A stretch of DNA of 64,000 bases. It comes from Sphingomonas horti. GTDB taxonomy: Bacteria; Pseudomonadota; Alphaproteobacteria; Sphingomonadales; Sphingomonadaceae. The stretch spans positions 62,001-126,000 of the forward strand of contig NZ_WQMS01000006.1 of NCBI RefSeq assembly GCF_009753715.1, given 5' to 3'. Of this stretch, positions 8,128 through 17,503 are shown one piece after another; positions within the stretch are counted from its first letter, which is position 1; every line of letters begins with the position of its first letter. The notes under the pieces were generated by a model. That model had not been told where the DNA came from and did not search any database. It was given only the letters and a program-made list of their open reading frames with translations. The translations under genes were made by a program, and so were the position numbers.

Positions 8128-10290
8128 ATGGAGCTCTGGGGCGGCCATGAATGCACGGTCAATCGGGTCGAGGACCGCTTTTGCGACCAGAGCCGGCTGA
8201 CCGGACACGACGACCGCATCGAGGATCTGCAGCTCTTCGCCCAACTGGGCATCCGGCGCCTGCGCTACCCGGTGCTGTGGGAGCGGGCCGGACCCGAACG
8301 GCCGGGGGACTATGATTTCAGCTGGAGCGACGCGCGGCTGGCCGAGCTCCGGCGGCTCGGCATCAGCCCGATCGTCGGGCTGCTGCACCACGGCAGCGGC
8401 CCGCATTACACGAGCCTGGTCGATCCCGACATGCCGCGCCTGTTCGCCGACTATGCGGCCGCGGTGGCCGAACGCTACCCGTGGGTCGAGGACTGGACGC
8501 CGGTCAACGAGCCGCTGACGACCGCGCGGTTCGCAGGCCTCTACGGCCATTGGTATCCGCACGGGCAGGACGAGGCGCTATTCCTGACCGCCCTGGTCAC
8601 GCAAGTCGAGGCGACGATCGCGGCGATGCGGGCGATCCGGCGGGTGAACCCTGCGGCGCGGCTGGTGCAGACCGATGATCTGGGCGACACCTATGCGACG
8701 CCGGAGCTCGCCGGCGTGGCCGAGCACTACAATCATCGCCGCTGGCTCGGCTTTGACCTGCTCACAGGCCGCGTCGATGAAGCGCATTACTTCTGGCCGG
8801 CGATCGAGACGGCGGGCCTGGCGCCGCGGGTGCGCGCGATCGTCGCCGATCCCTGCCCGCCCGACGTGATCGGCGTGAACCACTATATCACCAGCGACCG
8901 CTTTCTCGACCATCGGCTGGAACGCTATCCCGACCTGGTGAAGCCGGCGGTCGGGTTCCACGACTTCACCGCCGCGCGGGTGATGGACCCGCCGCCGCCG
9001 GGACTCGAATCGGTGCTGCGCCAGGCGTGGGAGCGCTACGAGCGTCCGCTCGCCGTCACCGAAAGCCATCTCGGCTGCACGCGCGAGGAGCAGATGCGCT
9101 GGCTGGTCGAGAGCTGGGCGACCTGCGAGCGGCTGGCCGGGGAGGGCGTGGACATTCGCGCGCTGACCGCCTGGGCGCTCTTGGGCAATTACGACTGGTG
9201 CAGCCTGCTGACGGTTCCGGCCAACCATTATGAAGGCGGCGTGTTCGACGTGCGGTCGGGCACCCCGCGGCCGACCGCGCTCGCGCGCGTGCTGAAGGCA
9301 CTCGGCGGCGACGCAGAGGCCCGGGCCTGGACCGAGCGGCACCCAACGCTCGGCCGCCGCGGCTGGTGGCGGCGCGACGTGCGGCTGGAGCACGCGCCCT
9401 ATGTCTGGACCGAAAGGCAGCCCGAGATGGATGATCGCGGCGGACCGCCGATCCTCGTCACCGGCGCGAGCGGCACGCTGGGGCGGGCGATCGCGCGCGC
9501 GTGCCGGCTGCGCGGGCTCGATCATGTGCTGACCGACCGCGCCGCCTGCGCGATCGACGATCCGCGCTCGATCGCGGCGGCGCTGGACGAGCACCAGCCC
9601 TGGGCGGTCATCAACGCTGCCGGCTGGGTCCGCGTCGACGATGCCGAGGACGCGCGCGAGGCCTGCTTCCGCGCCAATGCCGACGGCGCTGCGCTGATGG
9701 CGGCGGCCTGTGCGGAACGCGGCCTTCGCTACGCCGTCTTCTCGTCGGACCTGGTGTTCGATGGCGCCAAGAACGACGCCTATCTGGAAGACGACGCGCC
9801 GAAGCCGCTGAACGTCTATGGCGCGAGCAAGGCGGCCGGCGAGGAGCGGGTGCTCGCTGCTCTGCCGGAGGCGCTGGTGGTGCGCACCGCGGCCTTCTTC
9901 TCGCCGTTCGATGCTTATAATTTCGCGGTCTGGGTCGAGCGCGAGCTGCGCCAGGGGCGGCCGGTCGACGCGGCCGAAGGCTTCATCGTAACGCCGACCT
10001 TCGTTCCCGATCTCGTCCATGCCAGCCTCGATCTGCTGATCGACGAGGAGAAAGGCATCTGGCACCTGACCAACCAGGAACCGGTCAGCTGGTTCGACTT
10101 CGGCCGGCGCGTCGCCGATGCGCTCGACCTCGACGCGCGGCTGGTGCGGCCGGCCCGGCCAGCGGATCTCGGCTGGCGTGCGCGGCGACCGGCCTATGTG
10201 CCGCTCGGTTCCCGCTACGGGCAGCTGCTGCCGAAGCTGGAGGATGCGCTCGCCCGCCACCGCGCGCGCCGGACGGCGGAAGCGGCCTAG
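8128..10290 (+). CDS. Fusion of a GH1-like glycoside hydrolase and an RmlD-like reductase
   Basis: A 720-aa two-domain protein. Residues 1 to about 425 form a TIM-barrel glycoside hydrolase-like domain related to family 1. DWTPVNEPLTTARFAG carries the N-E-P acid/base motif, and LAVTESHLGC near residue 310 is the likely nucleophile region (normally T-E-N-G). Residues about 435-720 are an SDR/dTDP-4-dehydrorhamnose-reductase-like domain: ILVTGASGTLGRAIA (nucleotide-binding glycines), VINAAGWVRVDDAE, and the catalytic Y-x-x-x-K in NVYGASKAAGE. A role in making or remodelling a surface or capsular sugar is plausible. No other sugar-pathway genes are nearby, so the substrate is unknown. Confidence 0.85.
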   Translation: MELWGGHECTVNRVEDRFCDQSRLTGHDDRIEDLQLFAQLGIRRLRYPVLWERAGPERPGDYDFSWSDARLAELRRLGISPIVGLLHHGSGPHYTSLVDPDMPRLFADYAAAVAERYPWVEDWTPVNEPLTTARFAGLYGHWYPHGQDEALFLTALVTQVEATIAAMRAIRRVNPAARLVQTDDLGDTYATPELAGVAEHYNHRRWLGFDLLTGRVDEAHYFWPAIETAGLAPRVRAIVADPCPPDVIGVNHYITSDRFLDHRLERYPDLVKPAVGFHDFTAARVMDPPPPGLESVLRQAWERYERPLAVTESHLGCTREEQMRWLVESWATCERLAGEGVDIRALTAWALLGNYDWCSLLTVPANHYEGGVFDVRSGTPRPTALARVLKALGGDAEARAWTERHPTLGRRGWWRRDVRLEHAPYVWTERQPEMDDRGGPPILVTGASGTLGRAIARACRLRGLDHVLTDRAACAIDDPRSIAAALDEHQPWAVINAAGWVRVDDAEDAREACFRANADGAALMAAACAERGLRYAVFSSDLVFDGAKNDAYLEDDAPKPLNVYGASKAAGEERVLAALPEALVVRTAAFFSPFDAYNFAVWVERELRQGRPVDAAEGFIVTPTFVPDLVHASLDLLIDEEKGIWHLTNQEPVSWFDFGRRVADALDLDARLVRPARPADLGWRARRPAYVPLGSRYGQLLPKLEDALARHRARRTAEAA

Positions 10291-10380
10291 GATCGACGGG
10301 CGGCCTAGGTTTGCAGGGAAAGCGGGGATAACCCTAGGCTTTTCCTTCCCTGAATCGCTTCGCCTCCCCATACAGGGGTC

Positions 10381-13300
10381 ATGCCTCACGCGCCGTTCGT
10401 GCCTCTCCGCATCTTTTCCGCCTACACGATGCTCGAAGGCGCGCTCGATCCGAAGGACATCGTCAAGCTCGCCAAGCGCCACGGCTTTCCTGCGGCGGCG
10501 CTAACTGATCGCAACGGGCTCTATGCGGCGATGGCCTTTTCCGAGGCCGCGATGAAGGAAGGCGTGCAGCCGATCATCGGCGCGATGCTGGGCGTGGCGC
10601 GCCCGCCGCGCGGGGACGCGCCGCCGGCGCTCGACTGGCTCGCCCTCTATGCGCAGGACGAGGCCGGGTATCGCAATCTGTGCGAGCTGGTCTCGGCCGC
10701 GCACCTGGACCGCCCGATCGAGCAGGACCCGCACGTTTCCTTCGAATCGCTCTCGGGGAAGACCGACGGGCTGATCTGCCTGACCGCGGGCGCCGAAGGG
10801 GCGCTTGCCCGGCTGTTCGCCGAGGAACAGGCGGCGGAGGCGATCGACTATGTCGACCGGCTGGAACGGCTGTTCCCCAACCGGCTCTACATCGAGCTGT
10901 CGCGGCGGATGAACGAGGTCGAGGCCCGCGCCGAGAAGCACCTGATCGACCTCGCCTATGCGCACGACCTGCCGCTGGTCGCGACCAACCCATGCTGCTT
11001 CGGCGACGAGCATTTCCACGCCGCGCACGACGCGATGCTGTGCATCGCCGACTCCGCCTATCTGGACAGCGACGATCGCCGGAAAAGCTCCGCCGATGCC
11101 TGGCTGAAGCCGCTCGGCGAAATGCAGAAGCTGTTCGAGGATCTGCCGGAGGCGATCGCGAACACGCTGGTGGTCGCGCAGCGCTGCGCGGTGGCGGCGC
11201 CGAAGCGCAAGCCGATCCTGCCCAGCCTCGCCGGCGACCGCGAAGGCGAAGCGGCCAAGCTGCGCGAGGATGCGCGGGCGGGGCTGGTCGAGAGGCTGCG
11301 GAAAATCGAAGAGTTGTCCGCCCCCGGTTTTGGAGAGACCGATCCGGAAAGGCTGAAGGCCAAATACCCCGACTATTTCGCCCGCCTCGAGTTCGAGCTC
11401 GACGTCATCATCCAGATGGGGTTCCCGGGCTATTTCCTGATCGTCGCCGACTTCATCAAATGGGCGAAGGCGAACGACATTCCGGTGGGGCCGGGGCGTG
11501 GATCGGGCGCCGGATCAGTCGTCGCCTGGGCACTGACGATCACCGATCTGGACCCGATCAAGCTGGGTCTGCTGTTCGAGCGCTTCCTGAACCCGGAACG
11601 CGTGTCGATGCCCGACTTCGACATCGATTTCTGCGAAACGCATCGCGACAAGGTGATCCGCTACGTCCAGCAGCGTTACGGCCGCGACACTGTTGCCCAG
11701 ATCATCACCTTCGGGCGGCTGAAGGCGCGCGCGGTGCTGAAGGATACCGGCCGCGTGCTGCAGATGAGCTACGGCCAGGTCGACCGGCTGGCGAAGCTGG
11801 TGCCGAACCACCCGACCGACCCCTGGACGCTGGAGCGCGCGCTGAACGGCGTCTCCGAGCTTGCCGCGGAATACAAGAACGACCGCGAAGTGAAGCGGCT
11901 GTTCGACCTGGCGATGAAGCTGGAAGGCTTTCCGCGCCACAGCTCCACCCACGCGGCGGGCGTGGTGATCGGCGACCGGCCGCTCGCCGAGCTGATCCCG
12001 CTGTACCGCGATCCGCGCTCCGACATGCCAGTCACCCAGTTCGACATGAAATATGTCGAAGGCGCCGGGCTGGTGAAGTTCGACTTCCTGGGCCTGAAGA
12101 CGCTGTCGGTGCTGAAAAAGGCCGTGCAGATGCTCGCGAAGCGGGGCGTCTCCATCGATCTCGACGCGCTGTCGTGGGACGACGAAGCAGTCTATCAGCT
12201 GCTCCAGCGCGGCGACACGGTCGGCGTGTTCCAGCTGGAATCGGAAGGGATGCGGCGCACGCTGGCGGCGGTGAAGCCGACCAATTTCGGCGACATCATC
12301 GCGCTCGTCTCGCTCTACCGCCCCGGCCCGATGGACAATATCCCGCTGTTCGGCGACCGCAAGAACGGCCGCGCGCGGGTCGAATATCCGCACCCGCTGC
12401 TCGAGACGATCCTGGCCGAGACCTACGGCATCTTCGTCTATCAGGAACAGGTGATGCAGGCGGCGCAGGTGCTCGCCGGCTACTCGCTCGGCGGCGCCGA
12501 CCTGCTGCGGCGCGCCATGGGCAAGAAGATCAAGGCGGAGATGGACGCGCAGCGCGCGATCTTCGTCGAGGGCTGCGCCAAGGTGAACAACATCCCGGCC
12601 GACAAGGCGAACGAGCTGTTCGACTTGATCGACAAATTCGCGGGCTACGGCTTCAACAAGAGCCACGCCGCGGCCTATGCGCTGCTTGCCTATCAGACCG
12701 CCTGGCTGAAGGCGCACCACCCGCACGAATTCTACGCCGCGTCGATGTGCTACGACATGGCGCAGACCGACAAATTGGGCGTGTTCGTCGACGACATGCG
12801 CAGGCTGGACGTCGCCATGCTGCCGCCCGACGTGAACGCATCGGAGGCGGAGTTTGCGGTGGAGACGGCGGGCGAGGGGCTGGCCGTGCGCTATGCCCTC
12901 GGTGCGCTGAAGAATGTCGGCGAGCGGGCGATGGAGCTGCTGGTCGAGGAGCGGCGGACCGGCGGGGCGTTCAAGTCGCTCGACGATTTCGCCAACCGCG
13001 TCGATCCCAAGCTGCTCAACCGGCGGCAGATGGAGAGCCTGGCGGGCGCCGGCGCGTTCGATGCGATCGAGCCGATGCGCGCCGGCGTGTTCGCAGTCGC
13101 GGAGACGATGCTGGCGATCGCCGCACAGGCCGAGAACCAGCGGAGCAGCGGGCAGGGCGGACTGTTCGGCATGGACGAGGCGAGCGTCGCCGCGATCAAG
13201 CTGCCGCAGAATGCGCACTGGTCGCTTGCCGAGCGCATGACGCAGGAGAAGGAGGCCTTCGGCTTCTATTTCTCCGCGCATCCGATCGACCGCTACCGGC

Positions 13301-13890
13301 ATCTGGCGGATGCGCATGGCGCGAAGAGCTATGGCGCGATGTGCGGCGCGAACATCGGCGAGGAGCGCGTGCCCGGCACGATGGCGGGGCTGGTCGAGGA
13401 CGTGCGCTGGCGCACCTCGGCCAAGGGCCGGCGCTATCTGCTCGCCACCTGTTCCGACGCGTCGGGCCAGTTCGTCGCCAGCTGCTTCGACGAAGCCGCG
13501 GCGAAGGACCTGGAGGAAGCGGCGCGCACCGGCGGGTGCGGGCTGCTGTCGGTCGAGCTGGACAAGCGCGCGGGCGAGGAGACGCCGCGCGTCACCATCC
13601 GCGCCATCCGCCCGTTCGAGACGCTGACCGCCAACACGCGCCTGGTACTGCAGGTGGAGCTGGATGGCCCGGGCGCCATCGCCGGACTGCGGGCGCTGGC
13701 GGAACCGTCGCGGGGCGGCCGCGGCGAGCTCAGGCTGGTCGCGAAGACACAAGCGGGCGAAGTGGACCTGCGGCTGGGCCGCGACTTCCATCTCGATGCG
13801 GAGCTGGCGGCGCGGATCGAGCGGCTGCCCGGCGTGCTGGGCGTTTCCCTGAAGGCGGCCGAGTTGCCGAAGCTGGCGCTGGTCAGCTGA
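10381..13890 (+). CDS. dnaE: DNA polymerase III subunit alpha
   Basis: The 1169-aa replicative polymerase DnaE1. The N-terminal PHP domain opens with FVPLRIFSAYTMLEGAL; the usual metal ligands are partly substituted, as in other DnaE1 proteins. The polymerase core shows GPGRGSGAGSVVAWAL, the catalytic aspartates in MPDFDIDFCETHRDK (about residues 411-417), and GYGFNKSHAAAYALLAYQTA. The tandem HhH region and an OB domain occupy the last 350 residues. The length fits the alphaproteobacterial form. The start at 10381 is preceded by CAGGGG. The gene's end overlaps the convergent gene at 13883 by 8 bp. Confidence 0.98.
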   Translation: MPHAPFVPLRIFSAYTMLEGALDPKDIVKLAKRHGFPAAALTDRNGLYAAMAFSEAAMKEGVQPIIGAMLGVARPPRGDAPPALDWLALYAQDEAGYRNLCELVSAAHLDRPIEQDPHVSFESLSGKTDGLICLTAGAEGALARLFAEEQAAEAIDYVDRLERLFPNRLYIELSRRMNEVEARAEKHLIDLAYAHDLPLVATNPCCFGDEHFHAAHDAMLCIADSAYLDSDDRRKSSADAWLKPLGEMQKLFEDLPEAIANTLVVAQRCAVAAPKRKPILPSLAGDREGEAAKLREDARAGLVERLRKIEELSAPGFGETDPERLKAKYPDYFARLEFELDVIIQMGFPGYFLIVADFIKWAKANDIPVGPGRGSGAGSVVAWALTITDLDPIKLGLLFERFLNPERVSMPDFDIDFCETHRDKVIRYVQQRYGRDTVAQIITFGRLKARAVLKDTGRVLQMSYGQVDRLAKLVPNHPTDPWTLERALNGVSELAAEYKNDREVKRLFDLAMKLEGFPRHSSTHAAGVVIGDRPLAELIPLYRDPRSDMPVTQFDMKYVEGAGLVKFDFLGLKTLSVLKKAVQMLAKRGVSIDLDALSWDDEAVYQLLQRGDTVGVFQLESEGMRRTLAAVKPTNFGDIIALVSLYRPGPMDNIPLFGDRKNGRARVEYPHPLLETILAETYGIFVYQEQVMQAAQVLAGYSLGGADLLRRAMGKKIKAEMDAQRAIFVEGCAKVNNIPADKANELFDLIDKFAGYGFNKSHAAAYALLAYQTAWLKAHHPHEFYAASMCYDMAQTDKLGVFVDDMRRLDVAMLPPDVNASEAEFAVETAGEGLAVRYALGALKNVGERAMELLVEERRTGGAFKSLDDFANRVDPKLLNRRQMESLAGAGAFDAIEPMRAGVFAVAETMLAIAAQAENQRSSGQGGLFGMDEASVAAIKLPQNAHWSLAERMTQEKEAFGFYFSAHPIDRYRHLADAHGAKSYGAMCGANIGEERVPGTMAGLVEDVRWRTSAKGRRYLLATCSDASGQFVASCFDEAAAKDLEEAARTGGCGLLSVELDKRAGEETPRVTIRAIRPFETLTANTRLVLQVELDGPGAIAGLRALAEPSRGGRGELRLVAKTQAGEVDLRLGRDFHLDAELAARIERLPGVLGVSLKAAELPKLALVS

Positions 13891-14548
13891 CCGCGATCCA
13901 GTCGCAGTTCCTGCGGCTGCGCAATTTGCCGTTCTTCCAGCAGCGATCGTCGAGCGGCGGCAGCATCACCGCCGCCTGGGGCGGGATCCAGAAGCGGAAT
14001 TGCTGCTCGCCGGCAAGCACGAGGCTCTTGCGCAGCTCGCGCATGCGGTTCTCGGCGACTTTGTAGAGCTGGCCCCGCGGCGCGAAGATCGCCTCGGCGC
14101 CGATCTCGCTCGCCGTCTCGCAGAAGGTGTATTGAGCCAGGACGGTCGAGAAGCTGGAGTAGGTGCGCGTGCCGTACTGGTCCAGCTTGGTCTGGCCGTT
14201 CTTCCTGTCGGTGCGTTTGAAATAGTCGCTGAGCACCTGATAGGCGTTGGCCAGCTCCGCCCGATGATTGTCGAGCATCGCGTTATACTGATTGCGCGTG
14301 AGCAGGGTCGGCTCGAACTGGCATTGCAGCGCCGCGACGTTGAGGCCGGAGCGCAGGTTCCAGACCAGCGCCGCGCGCAGCTCGGCTGGCGTCGCGCCCG
14401 GCAGCGTGCCGGTCAGGATGCCCGGCTCAGCCCCGGTCACCGGCTCGCCATGCAGATCGGGCGCCTTCCAGAAAAAGGCGGCGGGTGCGGCGGCGGGGGA
14501 AATGGCGAGGAAAGCAGCGGCAGCGAAACCAGCAAGTCGTAAAGCCAT
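13883..14548 (-). CDS. Exported hypothetical protein
   Basis: A protein of 221 aa from the ATG at 14548, which gives a clean signal peptide (ALRLAGFAAAAFLAISPAAA-PAA). An upstream in-frame ATG would add a charged extension that breaks this pattern. The mature part has a strand-rich start (GEPGILTGTLPGATPAELRA shown in part as seen: GILTGTLPGATPAELRAAL), a Cys in LQCQFEPTLLTRNQYN, and C-terminal cysteines (DDRCWKN, RRNCDW). I recognise no domain. It appears to be a sphingomonad-type periplasmic protein of unknown role. Confidence 0.7.
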   Translation of the reverse strand: MALRLAGFAAAAFLAISPAAAPAAFFWKAPDLHGEPVTGAEPGILTGTLPGATPAELRAALVWNLRSGLNVAALQCQFEPTLLTRNQYNAMLDNHRAELANAYQVLSDYFKRTDRKNGQTKLDQYGTRTYSSFSTVLAQYTFCETASEIGAEAIFAPRGQLYKVAENRMRELRKSLVLAGEQQFRFWIPPQAAVMLPPLDDRCWKNGKLRSRRNCDWIAVS

Positions 14549-14649
14549 CGAAACGAAACTCCGGGAGCGGCTGCAGCCTAGCGTCATTTTCGCGCGAGAC
14601 AAACCGTCAGCTCACCGCAAGTCGCCGCGCTGATGGCCCGTCCTATCGC

Positions 14650-14688
14650 CAAAGAAGAAGGGGCCGCCCGGTCGCCCGGGCGGCCCCT
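14650..14688 (-). terminator. Rho-independent terminator of the Asn/Met-rich lipoprotein gene
   Basis: On the minus strand a strong stem GGGGCCGCCCGG/CCGGGCGGCCCC with a 4-nt loop is followed by TTCTTCTTT. It lies about 20 bp beyond the stop of the 14710-15000 gene. It may also work in reverse for the gene ending upstream. Confidence 0.85.
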
Positions 14689-14709
14689 TCCGATCAGACT
14701 TTGCCGAAC

Positions 14710-15000
14710 TTAGTTGCCGTTCGACATGTTGTTGCCCGCCATGTTGTCGGACATGTTGTTGCCCGCCATGTTGCCGGTGGCATTCATGGCGTTCATGTCG
14801 CCGGCCATATTGCCGGTGCCGTTGGCGGCGTCGACGGCAGTCATGTTGTCCGTCGTCGTGTTCATGTCGGTGGCATTCATCTCGGTGACGTTCGCCGTTT
14901 CCATGTTGTTGGCTTCTTCCTTGCTGCCGCAAGCCGAAACCATCAGCGCAGCTCCGGCGATCATCGAGCCGGTCAGAACTTTCGTGAGAAGGTCACGCAT
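14710..15000 (-). CDS. Small Asn/Met-rich low-complexity lipoprotein
   Basis: A 96-aa protein from the ATG at 15000 (GGGAG about 8 bp upstream). The signal peptide DLLTKVLTGSMIAGAALMVSAC ends in a lipobox (VSAC) with the lipidated Cys near residue 25. The remainder is an irregular array of N, M, T, A and D: NMETANVTEMNATDMN, DMNAMNATGNMAGNN, MSDNMAGNNMSNGN. The repeats are short and imperfect. Proteins like this are common in sphingomonads and are of unknown function. Confidence 0.8.
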   Translation of the reverse strand: MRDLLTKVLTGSMIAGAALMVSACGSKEEANNMETANVTEMNATDMNTTTDNMTAVDAANGTGNMAGDMNAMNATGNMAGNNMSDNMAGNNMSNGN

Positions 15001-15090
15001 TCGAAACTCCCTTATATTAGCGATTTGGCCGGCTCGGTGGCCCTCCGTTAGCCAAATCAGCCCCGTTCTTAGACACAAAAGCTTCACCCC

Positions 15091-15753
15091 TCAAGAGTTC
15101 TTCTTTCCGCACGCCTTGGCGAGCGCGGCGAGGAACCCGGGGAACGTCGCCCGGAGCGCGCTGTCCAGCGCGTCAAGCGACGCATTGTTCCCGATCGAGG
15201 CCAGGCTTGCGACCGGGAATTCGCTCAAACCACAAGGCACTATGCCGGCGAAGTGATCCAGGTCCGGATCGACGTTCACCGAAAAGCCGTGCAACGTGAC
15301 CCAGCGCCGCACGCGCACGCCGATCGCGCCGATCTTCGCTTCCCCGCCGGGCGTGTCAACCCAGATACCGACGCGCCCTTCCACTGCGCGCGCCGCGACT
15401 CCGAGCGCCGCGAGGGCGCCGATCACCCATTGTTCCAGCGCATGGACGTAGCAGCGGACGTCGCGGCCGCGCGCGTCCAGGTCCAGCTGGACATAGCCCA
15501 CGCGCTGGCCGGGGCCGTGATAGGTATAGCGGCCGCCGCGCCCGGTCTTGTGGACCGGAAAGCGCGGGTCGATCAGCTCGGACGAGTCGGCGCTGGTGCC
15601 GGCGGTGTAGAGCGGGGCGTGCTGGAGCAGCCAGATCCGCTCGTGCGCCGTTCCAGCCCGGATCGCGTCGGCCCGCGCCTCCATGTCGGCGACCGCCGCC
15701 TCATAGCCGGTGAGGCCCGGCGACACGCGCCATTCGACATCGTCGATCATCAT
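15091..15753 (-). CDS. lipB: Octanoyltransferase
   Basis: LipB moves octanoyl from acyl carrier protein to lipoyl domains of the 2-oxoacid dehydrogenases and glycine cleavage H protein. The ATG at 15753 gives 220 aa and the normal N-terminus ([20 protein letters not shown]); the frame stays open upstream but that part is not conserved. Diagnostic motifs are [32 protein letters not shown], the catalytic Lys in [20 protein letters not shown], and the nucleophile Cys in [15 protein letters not shown]. lipA is not adjacent. Confidence 0.95.
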   Translation of the reverse strand: MMIDDVEWRVSPGLTGYEAAVADMEARADAIRAGTAHERIWLLQHAPLYTAGTSADSSELIDPRFPVHKTGRGGRYTYHGPGQRVGYVQLDLDARGRDVRCYVHALEQWVIGALAALGVAARAVEGRVGIWVDTPGGEAKIGAIGVRVRRWVTLHGFSVNVDPDLDHFAGIVPCGLSEFPVASLASIGNNASLDALDSALRATFPGFLAALAKACGKKNS

Positions 15754-15815
15754 TGCCGCGCTATCGGGGCTGACGCCCCTCGCTTCAAGCCGATCTGCCG
15801 CTATAAGCGCGCGCG

Positions 15816-16574
15816 ATGCAGGACAAAGTCTCTCCGTTCGACGCCGGCCGCGCCTGGAGCGATGCGATGGCATTGCTGAAAGGGCAGCGCGAAATCCTGC
15901 TGACGCTGACCGGCTTCTTCATCATGCTGCCCGCGTTGCTGCTGAACGCGCTGCGCCCGTTCGTGCCGAGCGGGCGGGGCGAGACCTGGATGGCGGAGAT
16001 CGCCGCCTGGACCGAGGCGAACTTCGTCTGGATCGCGCTGGTCGCGGTGCTGGCGGCGCTGGGCCGGCTGGCGATGCTGATCCTGCTGCTCGATCCGGGC
16101 CGGCCCACGGTCGGGGAGGCGCTGGCGGCCGGCGCGAAGCTGCTGGCGATGTTCGTGATCATGGACGTACTGATCGGCCTGATGCTGCTGGGCGGCAGCT
16201 TCCTGCTGGTCGTGCCGGCCTTCTATATCTTCGGCCGGACCTTCCTCGCGGAAGCCGGGTTCGTCGCGCGCCGCGCCCGCGATCCCGTCGCGGGACTGCG
16301 GGCCGGGTTCGAGGCGAGCCGCGGCAATGGCTGGCGCATCTTCCTGATGGCCGCGATCATCTATGTCGCGGGCGTGATCCTGACGGCCGCGATCGGATCG
16401 GTGGTCGGCGTGCTCGGCGCGCTTGCTGGCGGCACCGGCCTCGACCGGTTCCTGACCGCGTTCGTGGACGCGGTGTGCGGGGCCGGCGTGTCGCTGCTGC
16501 TGGTGCTGGTCGGCGTCGCCGCGTGGCGACAGCTAGGCGAACAGGGGAATGTGCGGCGCGGCGTCGCGCGGTAG
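15816..16574 (+). CDS. Polytopic membrane protein of unknown function
   Basis: A 252-aa protein with about five or six hydrophobic stretches (residues 30-48, 68-95, 110-150, 180-205, 215-240). A soluble N-terminal piece ([20 protein letters not shown]) precedes the first. [22 protein letters not shown] joins two helices, a pattern seen in DUF-type membrane domains that resemble glycerophosphodiesterase membrane regions. It is divergent from lipB with about 60 bp between starts. Its 3' end overlaps the convergent GNAT gene by 42 bp. Confidence 0.7.
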   Translation: MQDKVSPFDAGRAWSDAMALLKGQREILLTLTGFFIMLPALLLNALRPFVPSGRGETWMAEIAAWTEANFVWIALVAVLAALGRLAMLILLLDPGRPTVGEALAAGAKLLAMFVIMDVLIGLMLLGGSFLLVVPAFYIFGRTFLAEAGFVARRARDPVAGLRAGFEASRGNGWRIFLMAAIIYVAGVILTAAIGSVVGVLGALAGGTGLDRFLTAFVDAVCGAGVSLLLVLVGVAAWRQLGEQGNVRRGVAR

Positions 16575-17141
16575 ATGGCCGGTCAGGCGCGGGTCGGGGA
16601 AAGTCTCGACCGCGCGCGCGAACGGCATGAATCCCTGCGCGCGATAGAAATTGAGCGCCGACGGATGGTCGAGCGTGCAGGTGTGCACCCAGACCCGCTC
16701 CACGCCCGGTGCCCAGGCCAGCGCCAGTGCCTGCGTCATCAGCCAGCGGCCATGGCCGCGGCCCGCCAGCTCCGGCACCAGCGCGAAATAGGCGAGCTCG
16801 CACTGTCCCGCTTCGCGGAAATCGAGCTCGAGCATGCCGACCTCGATCCCGGCCCTGTCCTCGACGGCGAAGACATGGACGCGATCGTCCCCGATGATTC
16901 GCCGTACCTCGGCGTCGGGCATCACCAGGCGCGAGAACCATAGCCAGGGCGCACCGACGCGGCGGAACAGCGCGCGGTATTTGTCCAGGTCGGGGCGGCG
17001 CCATCGGATCAGGCGCAGATCCGACATCGGCATCGGCCGCCGCGTCGGGCGCGCGCGCATTTCCAGCGACGTGACGATCGTCGCGACCTGATCGGGCGGA
17101 ATCGGGGCGAGGGACACGGCGGGTTGATAGCGTGCCACCAT
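16533..17141 (-). CDS. GNAT family N-acetyltransferase
   Basis: A 202-aa acetyltransferase of the Gcn5-related fold. After about 60 residues of variable sequence, the core strands are seen in VHVFAVEDRAGIEVGMLELDF and ELAYFALVPELAGRGHGRWLM. The latter contains the acetyl-CoA pyrophosphate loop (R-G-x-G-x-W). The last strand is RVWVHTCTLDHPSALNFYRAQGF. The substrate cannot be told from sequence. Confidence 0.9.
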   Translation of the reverse strand: MVARYQPAVSLAPIPPDQVATIVTSLEMRARPTRRPMPMSDLRLIRWRRPDLDKYRALFRRVGAPWLWFSRLVMPDAEVRRIIGDDRVHVFAVEDRAGIEVGMLELDFREAGQCELAYFALVPELAGRGHGRWLMTQALALAWAPGVERVWVHTCTLDHPSALNFYRAQGFMPFARAVETFPDPRLTGHLPRDAAPHIPLFA

Positions 17142-17271
17142 GCTGAGCGCACCGTTAAGTATAATCGCTGACCGCGTTTAAGACTCCTTCAACCGTCGCG
17201 GGCGTACGCGGGAGACGGCTGAACACCGGCCGGAGCAGGTTGAGTTAGAGCGTTTCGTAAGGAGATTCCCA

Positions 17272-17436
17272 ATGCAGTTCGTCCGCAAGATCATTCGCAA
17301 CAACAAGGGCGCGACCGCGATCGAGTACGGCCTGATCGCCGCGCTGATCGCCGTTGCCGCCATCACCGCCATGTCGAACCTGGGTTCAAAGGTCGGCAAG
17401 ACGTTCAACAACGTCGCCGGCAGCATGGTCCAGTAA
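17272..17436 (+). CDS. Flp family type IVb pilin
   Basis: A 54-aa prepilin with AAGGAG 7 bp before the ATG. The short leader MQFVRKIIRNNKGA is followed by TAIEYGLIAALIAVAAITA, with the Glu and Tyr at +5/+6 required by TadV-type prepilin peptidases and the hydrophobic assembly helix. Flp pilins form tight-adherence pili. No cpa/tad assembly genes lie in the window, so this one relies on machinery elsewhere or is an orphan. A terminator follows 26 bp after the stop. Confidence 0.93.
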   Translation: MQFVRKIIRNNKGATAIEYGLIAALIAVAAITAMSNLGSKVGKTFNNVAGSMVQ

Positions 17437-17461
17437 GCCCAAAGCTTACTGCCAACGAACG

Positions 17462-17497
17462 ACGGGCGGCGAGGCGACTCGCCGCCCGTTTTCGTTT
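17462..17497 (+). terminator. Rho-independent terminator of the flp pilin gene
   Basis: A perfect 11-bp stem ACGGGCGGCGA/TCGCCGCCCGT with a 6-nt loop is followed by TTTCGTTT. The position fits a monocistronic pilin transcript. It also lies just past the stop of the convergent PEP-CTERM gene. Confidence 0.88.
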
Positions 17498-17503
17498 GGT
17501 CGC

